A DNA stretch of 31,288 bases from JALHVH01 sp964585685 (GCA_964585685.1 CAZPEP010000011.1:1-31288), one strand, 5' to 3'; positions 15,327 through 24,420 are shown, counted from the stretch's first letter. The notes: a model not told the origin generated them from the sequence alone. A program made the numbers and translations.

Positions 15327-15355
15327 ATTTAACTGCATCCCCATGGATTTTTCAA
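15327..15355 (-). promoter_or_regulatory. Possible promoter of the HdrB-like gene
   Basis: On the minus strand TTGAAA (15355-15350) and TTAAAT (15332-15327) are 17 bp apart, with a predicted start near 15320 and about 32 bases of leader before ATG 15288. The -10 is weak (four of six). Confidence 0.4.
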
Positions 15356-15460
15356 TCGGGCACCCGCCCCGCTCCCCCGGACTCATGCCCAGCACGTCCG
15401 GCCTTTACCCCACAAACCGTTGACAGCCCTCATTATGTAGGGTGAAGCCGAACCATTTCT

Positions 15461-15489
15461 TTGCCTTCGGCCCGGACCTCTTTTATAAT
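15461..15489 (+). promoter_or_regulatory. Sigma70-type promoter of the Tricorn-like peptidase gene
   Basis: TTGCCT (15461-15466) and a perfect TATAAT (15484-15489) are 17 bp apart. Transcription should begin near 15496, after the in-frame GTG at 15442, which supports ATG 15517 as the true start. Confidence 0.75.
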
Positions 15490-15516
15490 AACCGGACCGT
15501 CCGAAAGGAGGCCATC

Positions 15517-18500
15517 ATGAGAAAATCGGTTTTCCCAAGGTTCATCATCCGCATGGGAATCCTTCTAATGCCTGTGCTGTTTTCCTATGCTATCGACACG
15601 TGCAACACCGCGCTCCTGACCCAGCCGGCGATAAGCGCGAAGGCCATCGCCTTCGTCTATGCCAACGACCTCTGGACCGCCGACCTCGACGGCCGGGACG
15701 TGAGGCGTCTGACAACCGATATCGGCCTGGAAACCAACCCCGTGTTCTCCCCGGACGGCAGTCTCATCGCCTTCAGCGGGCAGTACGACGGCAACGTGGA
15801 CGTCTATGTCGTCCCCGCGTCAGGCGGCGTCCCGAAACGGCTCACATGGCACCCGGGCACGGACATCGTCCAGGGCTTTACGCCGGACGGTTCGGCCGTC
15901 CTCTTCACATCGGGCCGGTTCTCGTTCACCGGGCGGCACACCCAGCTCTTCACGGTCCCCGTCCAGGGCGGGTTCCCCGAGCGGCTCAAGATCCCCAACG
16001 CTTTCCGGGCCGTCTATTCTCCCGACGGAACGCGCCTGGCCTATAACCCCCTCTCCGACGCGTTCCTCCAATGGAAGCATTACAGGGGAGGGACCGTCTC
16101 CACCATCCATATCTTCGATACGAAGGACAATTCCGTCGAAAAGATCCCCCAGCCCGAAGGCCGGGCCAACGACCCCGGCCCGATGTGGATCGGGGATAAG
16201 GTCTACTTTCGGTCGGACCGGAACGGCGAGTTCAACATCTTCTCCTTTGACGCGAAAACCAAGGCCGTCGTTCAACTGACCGACCATAAGGACTTCCCGG
16301 TGTTGAACGCCTCGGCGGGCGCGGGCAAAATCATCTACGAGCAGGCCGGCCGGCTCCACATCCTCGAACCGGAGACCGGAAAGAGCATCCGACTCGCCGT
16401 CGGCGTCGCCGCGGACCTGGGCGAGCTCAGGGAGCGATTCGCCAAGGGAAGCAAGTGGATCCGGAACGCTTCGATCTCTCCCTCAGGCGCCCGGGTGGCC
16501 TTCGAATTCCGAGGCGAGATCGTAACGGCGCCTGCCGAGAAAGGCGACCCGAGGAACCTGACCGGGACGCCCGCAGCCCACGAACGGTCGCCCATCTGGT
16601 CGCCGGACGGGAAGTCCATCGCCTATTTCTCCGACGAATCCGGCGAATACGAACTCGTTGTCCGAGCCCAGAACGGAAAGGGCGAGGTCAGGAAGCACAA
16701 GATGTCGGGGACCGGGTTCTACGACTCCCCCGTCTGGTCCCCGGACAGCCTGAAAATCTCGTTCAACGACAATTCCGGGAGCCTCTTCTGCGCTGACCTG
16801 AAGACCGGAGTTGTGAAAAAAGTCGCCGACGAAACCCTCGTGCCTCCGGCCTCCTATTCGGCTTGGTCGCCCGATTCAAGATGGCTCGTCTACACCCTGA
16901 ATACGAACACCAACATCCAGCGAGTCTTCGTCCATTCGCTCGAACAAGACAAGTCCTATCCCATCACCGACGGGCTGAGCGAGGCGAGCGAGCCGGTCTT
17001 CGACGCCGACGGAAAATATCTCTATTTCTTCGCTTCGACCGACGCCGGCCCGGTCAAGCAGTGGTTCGACCAGTCGAGCGCCGACATGCGGCAGACCAAC
17101 GGCATCTATGTCGTCGCCCTGACCAAGGACACGCCTTCGCCCCTGGCCAAGGAGAGCGACGAGGAGAAGGGCGCCGCGGAGAAGGAGAAGAACGGCCCGA
17201 AGGGAGAAGCCAAGGGCAAGACCGAAGAGGTCAAGCCGAAAGCCCCCGAGCCGGTCGTCATCGATTTCGACGGATTGAACGAGCGCATTCTGGCCCTGCC
17301 GATACAGGCCGGAAACTTTAGCGGCCTGCAGGCGGGCGAGACCGGTCAGCTCTATTACTTGGAGAATCCGCCGGACTCCGGGCGTTTTACAGGCCCCAAC
17401 GCCGGTGGCTCGCTTCATAAATACGATTTCAAACGGCGCAAGGACGAGGTGGTCCTTACGGGCGTCAACAGCTACCTGCTTTCGGCCGACAAGAAGAAGA
17501 TCGGCACCAGGACGCGCGACGCCTGGTCCATCGTCACGGCCGGTCAAAAGCCCGAACCGGGCAAGGGCAAGATCGATACAGAGGCCATCGAGGTCCGCGT
17601 CGACCCGCGGGCGGAATGGAACCAGATCTTCAACGAGGCCTGGCGCATCAACCGCGATTACTTCTACGCCACGAACATGCACGGCGCCGACTGGAAGACG
17701 GTGCGCGATAAGTATGCCGTTTTTCTGCCCGACCTCGCCTGCCGCAACGACCTCAACAGGGTCATCCAGGGGATGTGCTCTGAGCTTGGCGTCGGCCACC
17801 ATCGCGTCGGCGGCGGGGATTCTCCCTATCAGCCCAAGACCGTGGCCGGCGGCCTGCTCGGCGCGGACTATGCCATCGAGAACAGCCGCTACCGTTTCAA
17901 GAAGGTCTACGGCGGCCTCAACTGGAGCCCCGAGCTCCGCTCCCCGCTGACAGAGCCAGGCGTGGACGTCAAGGCCGGCGAATACCTGCTGACCGTCGAG
18001 GGTCACGACCTCCGGCCGCCGCTCGACCTCTTCAGCCTTTTCGAGAATACCGCCGACAAGCTCATCGAAATCACCGTCGGCCCGAACCCAGATGGGACGG
18101 GCGCTCGAACGGTCAAGGTCGTCCCCCTGGCGAACGAGTATTCCTTGAGGAACCGCGATTGGGTGGAAGGAAATATGCGGAAGGTTCACGAAGCGACCAA
18201 CGGTCGCGTGGCCTACGTCTACGTTCCGAACACGGCCGAGCCCGGACACATCTACTTCAAACGCTACTTTTTCCCCCAAGCCGACAAGGACGCCATCATC
18301 GTCGACGAGCGCTTCAACGGCGGCGGCCAGATCGCCGATTACTACATCGACCTCCTGCGCCGGCCGGTCATCGCCTACTGGAGCATGCGCTACGGCACGG
18401 ACCTGAAGACCCCCGGGGCCTCCATCCAGGGGCCCAAGGTCATGATCATCGACGAGACGGCGGGCTCCGGCGGCGACCTCCTGCCCTGGATGTTCCGCAA

Positions 18501-18807
18501 GTTCAAGCTGGGGACGCTCGTCGGGAAGCGGACCTGGGGCGGGCTGGTCGGCATACTCGGTTTCCCCGTCCTCATGGACGGCGGCATGGTGACGGCGCCC
18601 AACCTGGCCATATGGACCGAGGACGGCTGGATCGTCGAGAACGTGGGCGTCCCGCCCGACGTCGAGGTCGAACAGACGCCCGCCGACGTCATCGCCGGCC
18701 ACGATCCCCAGCTCGAAAAGGCGATACGGATCATCCTCGACGAGCTCGAGAAGAATCCGCCGCAGAAGCCCAAGCGCCCGGCGTATCCGATACGGGGAAA
18801 CAGGTAG
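15517..18807 (+). CDS. Tricorn protease homologue (S41 family, exported)
   Basis: The 1096-residue protein has a signal-like hydrophobic N-terminus (residues 8-30). Many PD40/WD-like beta-propeller repeats follow (about 40-600; recurring SPDG, YFSD and WSPDS motifs), then a Lys/Glu-rich linker near 550-575, a PDZ-like part and a C-terminal S41 core. Against archaeal Tricorn the nucleophile is S984 (GSGGD), the catalytic histidine H761 and the glutamate E1041 (VENVGVPPD), with spacings matching S965, H746 and E1023. Tricorn S745 is replaced by G760. The family degrades oligopeptides released by other proteases; here it is probably periplasmic. ATG 15517 has AAAGGAGG six bases upstream and follows the predicted transcription start. 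With the M16, M3 and C39 genes it indicates a peptide-consuming lifestyle. Confidence 0.92.
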   Translation: MRKSVFPRFIIRMGILLMPVLFSYAIDTCNTALLTQPAISAKAIAFVYANDLWTADLDGRDVRRLTTDIGLETNPVFSPDGSLIAFSGQYDGNVDVYVVPASGGVPKRLTWHPGTDIVQGFTPDGSAVLFTSGRFSFTGRHTQLFTVPVQGGFPERLKIPNAFRAVYSPDGTRLAYNPLSDAFLQWKHYRGGTVSTIHIFDTKDNSVEKIPQPEGRANDPGPMWIGDKVYFRSDRNGEFNIFSFDAKTKAVVQLTDHKDFPVLNASAGAGKIIYEQAGRLHILEPETGKSIRLAVGVAADLGELRERFAKGSKWIRNASISPSGARVAFEFRGEIVTAPAEKGDPRNLTGTPAAHERSPIWSPDGKSIAYFSDESGEYELVVRAQNGKGEVRKHKMSGTGFYDSPVWSPDSLKISFNDNSGSLFCADLKTGVVKKVADETLVPPASYSAWSPDSRWLVYTLNTNTNIQRVFVHSLEQDKSYPITDGLSEASEPVFDADGKYLYFFASTDAGPVKQWFDQSSADMRQTNGIYVVALTKDTPSPLAKESDEEKGAAEKEKNGPKGEAKGKTEEVKPKAPEPVVIDFDGLNERILALPIQAGNFSGLQAGETGQLYYLENPPDSGRFTGPNAGGSLHKYDFKRRKDEVVLTGVNSYLLSADKKKIGTRTRDAWSIVTAGQKPEPGKGKIDTEAIEVRVDPRAEWNQIFNEAWRINRDYFYATNMHGADWKTVRDKYAVFLPDLACRNDLNRVIQGMCSELGVGHHRVGGGDSPYQPKTVAGGLLGADYAIENSRYRFKKVYGGLNWSPELRSPLTEPGVDVKAGEYLLTVEGHDLRPPLDLFSLFENTADKLIEITVGPNPDGTGARTVKVVPLANEYSLRNRDWVEGNMRKVHEATNGRVAYVYVPNTAEPGHIYFKRYFFPQADKDAIIVDERFNGGGQIADYYIDLLRRPVIAYWSMRYGTDLKTPGASIQGPKVMIIDETAGSGGDLLPWMFRKFKLGTLVGKRTWGGLVGILGFPVLMDGGMVTAPNLAIWTEDGWIVENVGVPPDVEVEQTPADVIAGHDPQLEKAIRIILDELEKNPPQKPKRPAYPIRGNR

Positions 18808-18906
18808 ATCGTTTTTATTGTAGATGAAAACTTGCCCTAATCGGCACGAACGATATGCCGGTCGGGGCCGGGTTTGCGTACGTCAACGTTCTCAACACGA
18901 AAAAGC

Positions 18907-18936
18907 TTGACAGGAGCGAACTCCCGGACCTATCCT
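18907..18936 (+). promoter_or_regulatory. Promoter of the Nramp-like transporter gene
   Basis: TTGACA (18907-18912) and TATCCT (18931-18936) are 18 bp apart. The predicted start near 18943 gives about 50 bases of leader ending in AAGGAGGT before ATG 18993. Confidence 0.6.
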
Positions 18937-18992
18937 GACCGCAAGGCTTGGGCCCCCGGCGACGGGTCGAGCACACGAAGGAGGTCTACGGA

Positions 18993-20372
18993 ATGGGAAT
19001 ATCTTCTTCAAAGGATGTCCGGTACAGTGCGTACAAGCTCCCGACGGATCAGGTCAAGGAGCCCCCGACAACTCTTATCGGCAGGCTCAAACACATCGGT
19101 CCCGGCATCGTCGTCACGGCGTCGATCGTCGGGTCCGGAGAGCTCATCGCGACGACGTCACTCGGCGCCCAGGCTGGGTTCATCACGCTGTGGGCCATTA
19201 TCCTGAGCTGCGCGCTCAAGATCATCCTCCAACTCGAGATGGCCAAGGTGGCCATCAGCTCCGGCAAGCCGGCCCTCGCCTTCTTGGACACCCTCCCGGG
19301 GCCCCGGTTAATCGCGGGCTGGGCCGTGTGGGCCTGGCTGATCATGCTTTTGGCCAAGTTCATCCAGTTCGGCGGCATCCTCAATTCCACCTCCCAGAGC
19401 GTAAAGCTAGCCATCCCCCGTCTTGGGGTGGACTTCGGCGTCGTTGTCATCGCGATCATCACAGCCCTCGTGCTCTCCTATGGCCGCTACAAAGCGATCG
19501 AGCGTATATCCACCGTGCTGGTCGTTTGTTTTGTCATCTTCACCGTGGGCATGGCCATCCTCACGATGTTCACAAAGTTTGCATTCAGCCTCGTGGACAT
19601 CCTCAGGGGGCTCACGTTCCGGCTGCCGCCCGAGGCCGCGTTCGCGGCGATCGGGGCCTTCGGGATCACGGGCATCGGCGGTGACGAGATCACCCAGTAC
19701 ACCTACTGGTGCATCGAAAAGGGGTACGCCGCCAACACCGGGCCGAACGACGGGTCCGGGGCCTGGTATGCGCGGGCCAAGGGCTGGTTCAAGGTCATGT
19801 ATCTCGACGCGACCATCGCCATGATCATCTACACCGCGGCCACGCTTTCATTCTACATCCTCGGCGCCTCGGTTCTTCACGGACAGGGCAAGATCCCTGA
19901 GGGCATGAACATGGTCAGCACCCTCTCCAATATGTACACCGGGGTCCTGGGCGGCCGGTGGGTCCTCTACTTCTTCGCCCTCGGCGCCTTTGCCTGCCTC
20001 TTCTCGACCCTTATATCCTGGACCGCCGGCAGTCAGCGGATCATCGCCGACGTCATGGCAAGGCTCAAGCTCATCGATTTCGAGAGCCGCGCGCAGGTTA
20101 ACAAGGTCATCTTCTTCTCGGGGATCGGCCTTCCGGCGATGTACACCCTGACGGCCCTTGTCATGAGGACCCCGACCTTGATGGTCCAGATCGGCGGCTG
20201 GGGAACGGCGTTCATCCTGCTGGTCATCATCTACGGCGCTTTCTACCACCGCTTCAAGATCCTCGATCCGAAGCTCAGACCGGGCAAATTCTACGATTTC
20301 TATCTCATCATCGGCTCCCTGGCCATCCTGGGAGTCGTCGCTTACTCCGTGTGGCAGCTTCTGCCCAAATGA
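18993..20372 (+). CDS. Nramp-superfamily membrane transporter without the canonical metal motifs
   Basis: The 459-residue protein has about eleven membrane segments and the LeuT-like order of the Nramp family, beginning with LKHIGPGIVVTASIVGSGELI. True Nramp metal transporters have DPGN in segment 1 and MPH in segment 6. Here the first site reads GSGE and the segment-6 region reads GITGIGGDEIT, so the usual Asp, Asn and Met ligands are missing and acidic residues sit nearby. Such divergent members are common in environmental bacteria and their substrates are unproven; Mn/Fe, Mg or an organic ion are all possible. ATG 18993 is chosen over ATG 18948 because AAGGAGGT lies seven bases before it. 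It stands 417 bases before the acid-sugar cluster and could belong to the same physiology. Confidence 0.85.
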   Translation: MGISSSKDVRYSAYKLPTDQVKEPPTTLIGRLKHIGPGIVVTASIVGSGELIATTSLGAQAGFITLWAIILSCALKIILQLEMAKVAISSGKPALAFLDTLPGPRLIAGWAVWAWLIMLLAKFIQFGGILNSTSQSVKLAIPRLGVDFGVVVIAIITALVLSYGRYKAIERISTVLVVCFVIFTVGMAILTMFTKFAFSLVDILRGLTFRLPPEAAFAAIGAFGITGIGGDEITQYTYWCIEKGYAANTGPNDGSGAWYARAKGWFKVMYLDATIAMIIYTAATLSFYILGASVLHGQGKIPEGMNMVSTLSNMYTGVLGGRWVLYFFALGAFACLFSTLISWTAGSQRIIADVMARLKLIDFESRAQVNKVIFFSGIGLPAMYTLTALVMRTPTLMVQIGGWGTAFILLVIIYGAFYHRFKILDPKLRPGKFYDFYLIIGSLAILGVVAYSVWQLLPK

Positions 20373-20789
20373 GCAAGCCGGCCGGCGCCGCGCGCGGGAG
20401 CCGGCGTTCTCAGGCCTCGAATATAGCCGCGCTGCCGGGTCTCAGGCTCAAGCGGCTGCGATTCAGGGGACAACATAGCCCGTGTGGTGATCGCCGGTCT
20501 GATTTCAAGCCATAGCGCCTTGGGTGGCGGCGGTCTATATTTCACGGACATGGCCCGCCCGGCTTCTTTTCTCCGGGCCCGAACGTCTCCCCGGAGGCTC
20601 TCTTTCAGAATCGCATTGCCAAAGATAAGCAGGCTTTCCCTCATTCTGTCTGGACCGATTTTTAAGGGCAAATCACCGGAAGAAACTGATATAATGGTAC
20701 GCGGAGACAACGCCCTTGCTGATCTTGAGAGCTTATGACAAAAGCCCGGATGGAAAACGCCCAATGCCTCGGATCAAGCCGGTGATGCC
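20373..20789. other. Intergenic region of 417 bases before the acid-sugar cluster
   Basis: Short frames occur on both strands here (20484-20738 plus, 20342-20764 minus), but their translations are Arg/Ser/Pro-rich, lack a ribosome binding site and match no family I recognise. The only signal I can support is the extended -10 element at 20687-20695. Base composition falls in this stretch, marking the left edge of the lower-GC cluster. I see no clear terminator for the transporter gene, only GC-rich self-complementary bases after its stop. Confidence 0.5.
20687..20695 (+). promoter_or_regulatory. Extended -10 promoter of the acid-sugar cluster
   Basis: TG-A-TATAAT is a perfect extended -10 element, about 95 bases before the first gene of the cluster. 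No -35 hexamer is evident at the usual distance, as is common for extended -10 promoters. Confidence 0.55.
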
Positions 20790-22085
20790 ATGATCAAGCT
20801 GGCCGTCATTGCCGATGACTTGACGGGGGCCAATGACACGGCCGTGCAGTTTGCTAAAGCCGGCCTGAAGGCTTTTGTGCTCATTGACAGGACGATGGAA
20901 GCTCCTCCGGATACCGATGTGGTTGTTTTGAATACGGACAGCCGGAGTGCGCCCGCAGAACAGGCTCGCGGCAATGTGCGGGCAGCCTGTCGGTGGTTGC
21001 AGCAAAGAAGTGTGCGGCAGGTCCTTAAGAAAGTTGACTCTACCCTGCGAGGCAATTTGGGGGCCGAAATCGAAGAAGCGCTTCAACAACTGAAGTGCGA
21101 CGCCGCCATCATTGCACCGGCTTTTCCACGGATAGGGCGAATCACGGTCGGGGGCTATTATTTGCTGTGCCAGCAACCCCTAAGCGAAACGGAAATGGCC
21201 CGTGATCCCCAGTCACCGGTGACCGAGTCACGGCTGGCGGCGGTCATTCAGCGCCAAGCCGTGTCGAAGGTCGCCCATGTGGAGTTGTCGGCGCTGCTGC
21301 AAGGTCAAGAAGCGATGGTCGCCGCAATGGAAGAGTGTCTTGGCCAAGGTCATCGGTTGATCACGTTCGATGCCACAACCGAGGAGCACTTGGCACTTAT
21401 TTCCAGGGCGGCCGTAGCGACGGGCAAACGCATTTTGTGGGTAGGTTCGGCCGGCTTGGCCGAAGTATTGCCGGCCGCTCTTGCCTTGCAGGCAACAAGC
21501 CGGGTCATGGACACGCCTGAGGTTCAAGGACCGGTGCTTATCGTGGCCGGCAGTATGAGCTCCGTGACGGCCAGGCAACTCGACTACCTGCGGTCCCAAA
21601 GGGATGTGAAAACCGTAAAGTTCGATGCCGTGGCGGCTCTGCGCGACAAGGAGCAGACATTGCAGGACTGCTACCAAGAAGCAGCCAAGTGGCTGACAGC
21701 CGGTGAGGATGTTGTTCTGGAAATCTGTGACCGCAGCCAGGAAGCCGTTTCTGTTGCGGTGACTGCCGGGGCGGAGCGCGGCATGGCGCCTGCCACGGTC
21801 AGCGATGTCATCGCCGACCGGCTGAGCGAACTTGCCGTGCGGTTGATCGACCATCGCTCCGGGGCGCTTATTCTTACCGGCGGCGACACAGCCGTCGCAA
21901 TTTGCCGGAGACTGCAGGCCGCCGGTATCCGCATGATCCGCGAGGTCGCCCCCGGGGTGCCGCTGGGCTGTCTATCAGGAGGGCGGAAGGATGGATTGCC
22001 TGTCGTGACCAAGGCAGGAGCCTTTGGCGAAGAAGATGTTTTTTTGCGGGCATTGGCTATTTTAAAAAAAACAAAGGAGATATAA
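20790..22085 (+). CDS. DUF1537 four-carbon acid sugar kinase (OtnK/DtnK type)
   Basis: The 431-residue protein has the N-terminal sugar-acid-binding domain (about 1-230; ADDLTGANDTAVQFA opening, KVDSTLRGN and APAFPRIGR) and the C-terminal nucleotide-binding domain (about 245-425; LTGGDTA, APGVPLG and TKAGAFG). Family members phosphorylate C4 of D-threonate, D- or L-erythronate or related 3-hydroxyacids. The product goes to a PdxA2 dehydrogenase or to an aldolase. The PdxA2 gene begins two bases after this stop, which favours the threonate/erythronate 4-kinase role. The ribosome binding site before ATG 20790 is weak (GGTGAT). The gene is visibly less GC-rich than its left neighbours, with more TTG, GAT and AAG-type codons, consistent with transfer. 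The exact stereoisomer used is unknown. Confidence 0.93.
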   Translation: MIKLAVIADDLTGANDTAVQFAKAGLKAFVLIDRTMEAPPDTDVVVLNTDSRSAPAEQARGNVRAACRWLQQRSVRQVLKKVDSTLRGNLGAEIEEALQQLKCDAAIIAPAFPRIGRITVGGYYLLCQQPLSETEMARDPQSPVTESRLAAVIQRQAVSKVAHVELSALLQGQEAMVAAMEECLGQGHRLITFDATTEEHLALISRAAVATGKRILWVGSAGLAEVLPAALALQATSRVMDTPEVQGPVLIVAGSMSSVTARQLDYLRSQRDVKTVKFDAVAALRDKEQTLQDCYQEAAKWLTAGEDVVLEICDRSQEAVSVAVTAGAERGMAPATVSDVIADRLSELAVRLIDHRSGALILTGGDTAVAICRRLQAAGIRMIREVAPGVPLGCLSGGRKDGLPVVTKAGAFGEEDVFLRALAILKKTKEI

Positions 22086-22087
22086 CC

Positions 22088-23110
22088 ATGAAACCATTGC
22101 TGGGATTGACCATCGGTGACGCGACCGGCTCCGGGCCGGAAATCGTCGTCAAGGCGCTGGCCGAACAAGCAGTCTACGACCGCTGCCGTCCACTGGTCAT
22201 CGGGGACCTGGGCATCATGAACCGGGCCGCAGGCATTGTTGGCAGTAGTTTAAAATGCCGGGCGGTGACCGACCTGGCCGGGGCGGGACAGGAATATGGA
22301 TTCATTGATGTGCTGGACATGAAGAACCTGCCGATTGACCTGCCTTTTGCCACCATCGATCCCCGGGCCGGCAAAGCCGCCTACGAATATGTGGAAAAAG
22401 CCGTCGGTTTGGCCATGTCGGGCGAGGTTGACGCTATTGTGACCGGTCCCTTACATAAGGAGGCCATGAATCGGGGAGGCTACCATTTTCCGGGACATAC
22501 GGAGATATTGGCCCATCTGAGCGGGACCAAGGACTATGCGATGATGCTCACCGGCGATAATTTGCGGGTGATCCATGTATCGACCCATGTGGCCCTCCGC
22601 AAGGCCTGTGATCTGGTAAAGAAAGAACGCGTGCTCAAGGTCATCCATCTGGCCCATCAGACCCTCCAGATGATGGGGATCGAAAAGCCGCGCATTGCCG
22701 TGGCCGGCCTCAACCCGCATTCCGGTGAAGGGGGGTTGTTCGGTGACGAAGATGCCAAGGAGATCGTGCCGGCCGTAGCGGAAGCCAAGCAGCAAGGCCT
22801 GGATGTCCTCGGCCCGGTGGCTCCGGACACCGTGTTTTACCGGGCGGTCGTCAAAAAGCATTTTGACATCGTCGTCGTCATGTACCACGATCAGGGGCAT
22901 ATCCCCCTCAAGGTGTTGGGCTTTGAAGCGGGAGTCAATACGACCGTGGGATTGCCGTTCATTCGCACATCGGTGGATCATGGCACGGCGTTCGGCAAGG
23001 CCGGCAAGGGCACGGCCGATCATCACAGCATGCTGGAAGCGATCTATCTGGCCGCCCAAATGGCGTCGGCACGATCGGACCGGGCGAAGAGCCATGGGAT
23101 CGTCTCATAA
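22088..23110 (+). CDS. PdxA2-type 4-phospho-D-threonate/erythronate dehydrogenase
   Basis: The 340-residue protein belongs to the PdxA family. Visible features are the GDATGSGPEIVVKAL opening, TGPLHKEAMNRGGYHFPGHTE with the first metal-binding histidine, AGLNPHSGE with a substrate-binding segment, and YHDQGHIPLK plus DHGTAFGKAGKGTADH with the remaining metal and NAD contacts. PdxA proper oxidises 4-phosphohydroxythreonine in vitamin B6 synthesis. PdxA2 paralogues found next to DUF1537 kinases oxidise and decarboxylate 4-phospho-D-threonate or -erythronate to dihydroxyacetone phosphate and CO2. The kinase neighbour strongly supports the second role, and no other B6 gene is near. The frame is open far upstream inside the kinase gene, but ATG 22088 has AAAGGAG nine bases before it and the family's normal N-terminus. 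Confidence 0.92.
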   Translation: MKPLLGLTIGDATGSGPEIVVKALAEQAVYDRCRPLVIGDLGIMNRAAGIVGSSLKCRAVTDLAGAGQEYGFIDVLDMKNLPIDLPFATIDPRAGKAAYEYVEKAVGLAMSGEVDAIVTGPLHKEAMNRGGYHFPGHTEILAHLSGTKDYAMMLTGDNLRVIHVSTHVALRKACDLVKKERVLKVIHLAHQTLQMMGIEKPRIAVAGLNPHSGEGGLFGDEDAKEIVPAVAEAKQQGLDVLGPVAPDTVFYRAVVKKHFDIVVVMYHDQGHIPLKVLGFEAGVNTTVGLPFIRTSVDHGTAFGKAGKGTADHHSMLEAIYLAAQMASARSDRAKSHGIVS

Positions 23111-23130
23111 CATAACCGAGGAGACTTTTC

Positions 23131-24420
23131 ATGTCCCATACCGTTTGTAGCCTTCCCTATGGAGCGGGCCACACCCTCGAAGTGACCGTGCCCCAAGCCA
23201 ATCTTATGGGCATTTACTCGCCCAGCGATGTGGCTGCTGCGGCCGATATCAGGGCTGAAATCGCCCGGGCCCTGGCTCATCCAATCGGCTCGCCGCTTAT
23301 CGTTGAATTGGCGAAGGGAAAAGAGAACGTCGTCCTTGTTGCGGATGACAATACCCGCCTGACGCCGACCGATGTCATCATACCGGCTCTCTTGAATGAA
23401 CTGAACGCCGCCGAAGTGCCCGACGATAAGATCCGTGTCGTCATCGCCCTGGGCACGCACCGGTTCATGACCGAGGACGAAATCCTCGCCAAGTTCGGCT
23501 CTGAAACAGTGCGGCGAGTCGTTATCAAGAATCATCCTTACAAGGACCCGAACAGTCTGGTGGACCTGGGCCGCACCGCCAACGGCACATCGATCACCAT
23601 CAATAAGGACGTTGTCGAGGCCGACTTCAAGATCGGCATCGGCAGCATTGTCCCCCATCATATTCCCGGTTACGCCGGAGGGGCAAAGATCGTGCAACCG
23701 GGGGTATCCGGTGAGATCACGACGGCGGAAACCCATCTTCTCAGTGTGCGGGAGAAGCATTCCTATTTGGGAACGCTCGACAATCCCGTCCGGCGGGAAT
23801 TGAATTCCATCGCCCGGAAGGTCGGATTGAACATTATCTTTAATACTGTGCTGAACCACCACGGTGAAGTCGTGGCCGCCTTCTTCGGCGATGTGGAAGC
23901 CGCCTTTTTGGCGGGAGCGGCCAAGGCGGAAGAGGTGTACTCTGTCATGCTTCCGGCGGAAGCAGATATCGTGCTGTCCAGCTCCTACCCTTGCGACCTG
24001 GAGTTCTGGCAGGCCCACAAGACGCTCTACCCCTCCGAGAGAGCCGTTCGTCGAGGCGGGATCATTATCGTCGTCACCCCCTGCTATGAAGGCGTTGCCG
24101 TCAATCATGCCGGCATGGTGGAATTTGCAGGGCTCCCGCCGGATGAAGTGCGGCAATTGCTGGCCGAAGGCAAGATCGAGGATCCGGTGGCCGCGGCGCT
24201 GGCCATTGCCTGGGGTCAGGTCCGGGAACGGGAGACCGTATACTTCGTTTCCCAGGGAATCCGTGCTGAAGAGGTCCGGAAGCTGGGTTTTGTTCCTTTT
24301 GATTCAGTTCAAGGAGCCATGAATGCCGCATTGGCCGCTTTGGGATCTCAGGCGAAAGTCGCCGTGCTGACTCATGCTCCCGATATGCTGCCCATTATTC
24401 AGAACGAAAAAAGGGGATAA
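23131..24420 (+). CDS. LarA-type nickel-pincer racemase/epimerase (DUF2088)
   Basis: The 429-residue protein matches lactate racemase LarA. Residues corresponding to the Lactobacillus nickel-pincer site (H108, H174, K184, H200) are present as H110 (LGTHR), H176 (VPHHIPGYAGGAK), K186 and H202, a constant shift of two. The DDNTRLTP loop near 72-79 and NHPY near 134 also fit. LarA-family enzymes invert the C2 centre of alpha-hydroxy acids by hydride transfer to a nickel-bound nicotinic-acid-derived cofactor made by LarB, LarC and LarE. None of those is in the window, so they must be elsewhere in the genome. Position after a sugar-acid kinase and PdxA2 suggests a C4 or related sugar-acid substrate rather than lactate. 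GAGGAG lies nine bases before ATG 23131. Confidence 0.9.
   Translation: MSHTVCSLPYGAGHTLEVTVPQANLMGIYSPSDVAAAADIRAEIARALAHPIGSPLIVELAKGKENVVLVADDNTRLTPTDVIIPALLNELNAAEVPDDKIRVVIALGTHRFMTEDEILAKFGSETVRRVVIKNHPYKDPNSLVDLGRTANGTSITINKDVVEADFKIGIGSIVPHHIPGYAGGAKIVQPGVSGEITTAETHLLSVREKHSYLGTLDNPVRRELNSIARKVGLNIIFNTVLNHHGEVVAAFFGDVEAAFLAGAAKAEEVYSVMLPAEADIVLSSSYPCDLEFWQAHKTLYPSERAVRRGGIIIVVTPCYEGVAVNHAGMVEFAGLPPDEVRQLLAEGKIEDPVAAALAIAWGQVRERETVYFVSQGIRAEEVRKLGFVPFDSVQGAMNAALAALGSQAKVAVLTHAPDMLPIIQNEKRG

Noticed and set aside
13969..15423. A 484-codon plus-strand frame across the regulator and Fe-S genes
   Set aside because: It spans two recognisable minus-strand genes and their promoter gap, and its translation is a Leu/Asp/Glu/Arg-rich shadow without a family match.
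15442..15516. An upstream GTG start for the Tricorn-like gene
   Set aside because: It precedes the predicted transcription start (near 15496), has no Shine-Dalgarno, and would bury the signal peptide; ATG 15517 has AAAGGAGG.
16876..18702. A 608-codon open frame antisense to the Tricorn-like gene
   Set aside because: High GC leaves few stops on the opposite strand; the translation is low-complexity Asp/Gly/Arg/Val-rich, has no motif or ribosome binding site, and lies wholly within a well-supported gene.
20373..20410. A GCCGGC/GCCGGC hairpin after the transporter as a terminator
   Set aside because: Only six base pairs form, the arms are self-palindromic, and no T tract follows.
20342..20764. 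Minus- and plus-strand short frames in the gap before the acid-sugar cluster as genes
   Set aside because: They lack ribosome binding sites and family similarity, and the minus frame overlaps the end of the transporter gene.
23044..24156. A 370-codon minus-strand frame over the LarA gene
   Set aside because: The LarA frame carries all cofactor-site residues; the antisense frame has no recognisable domain.
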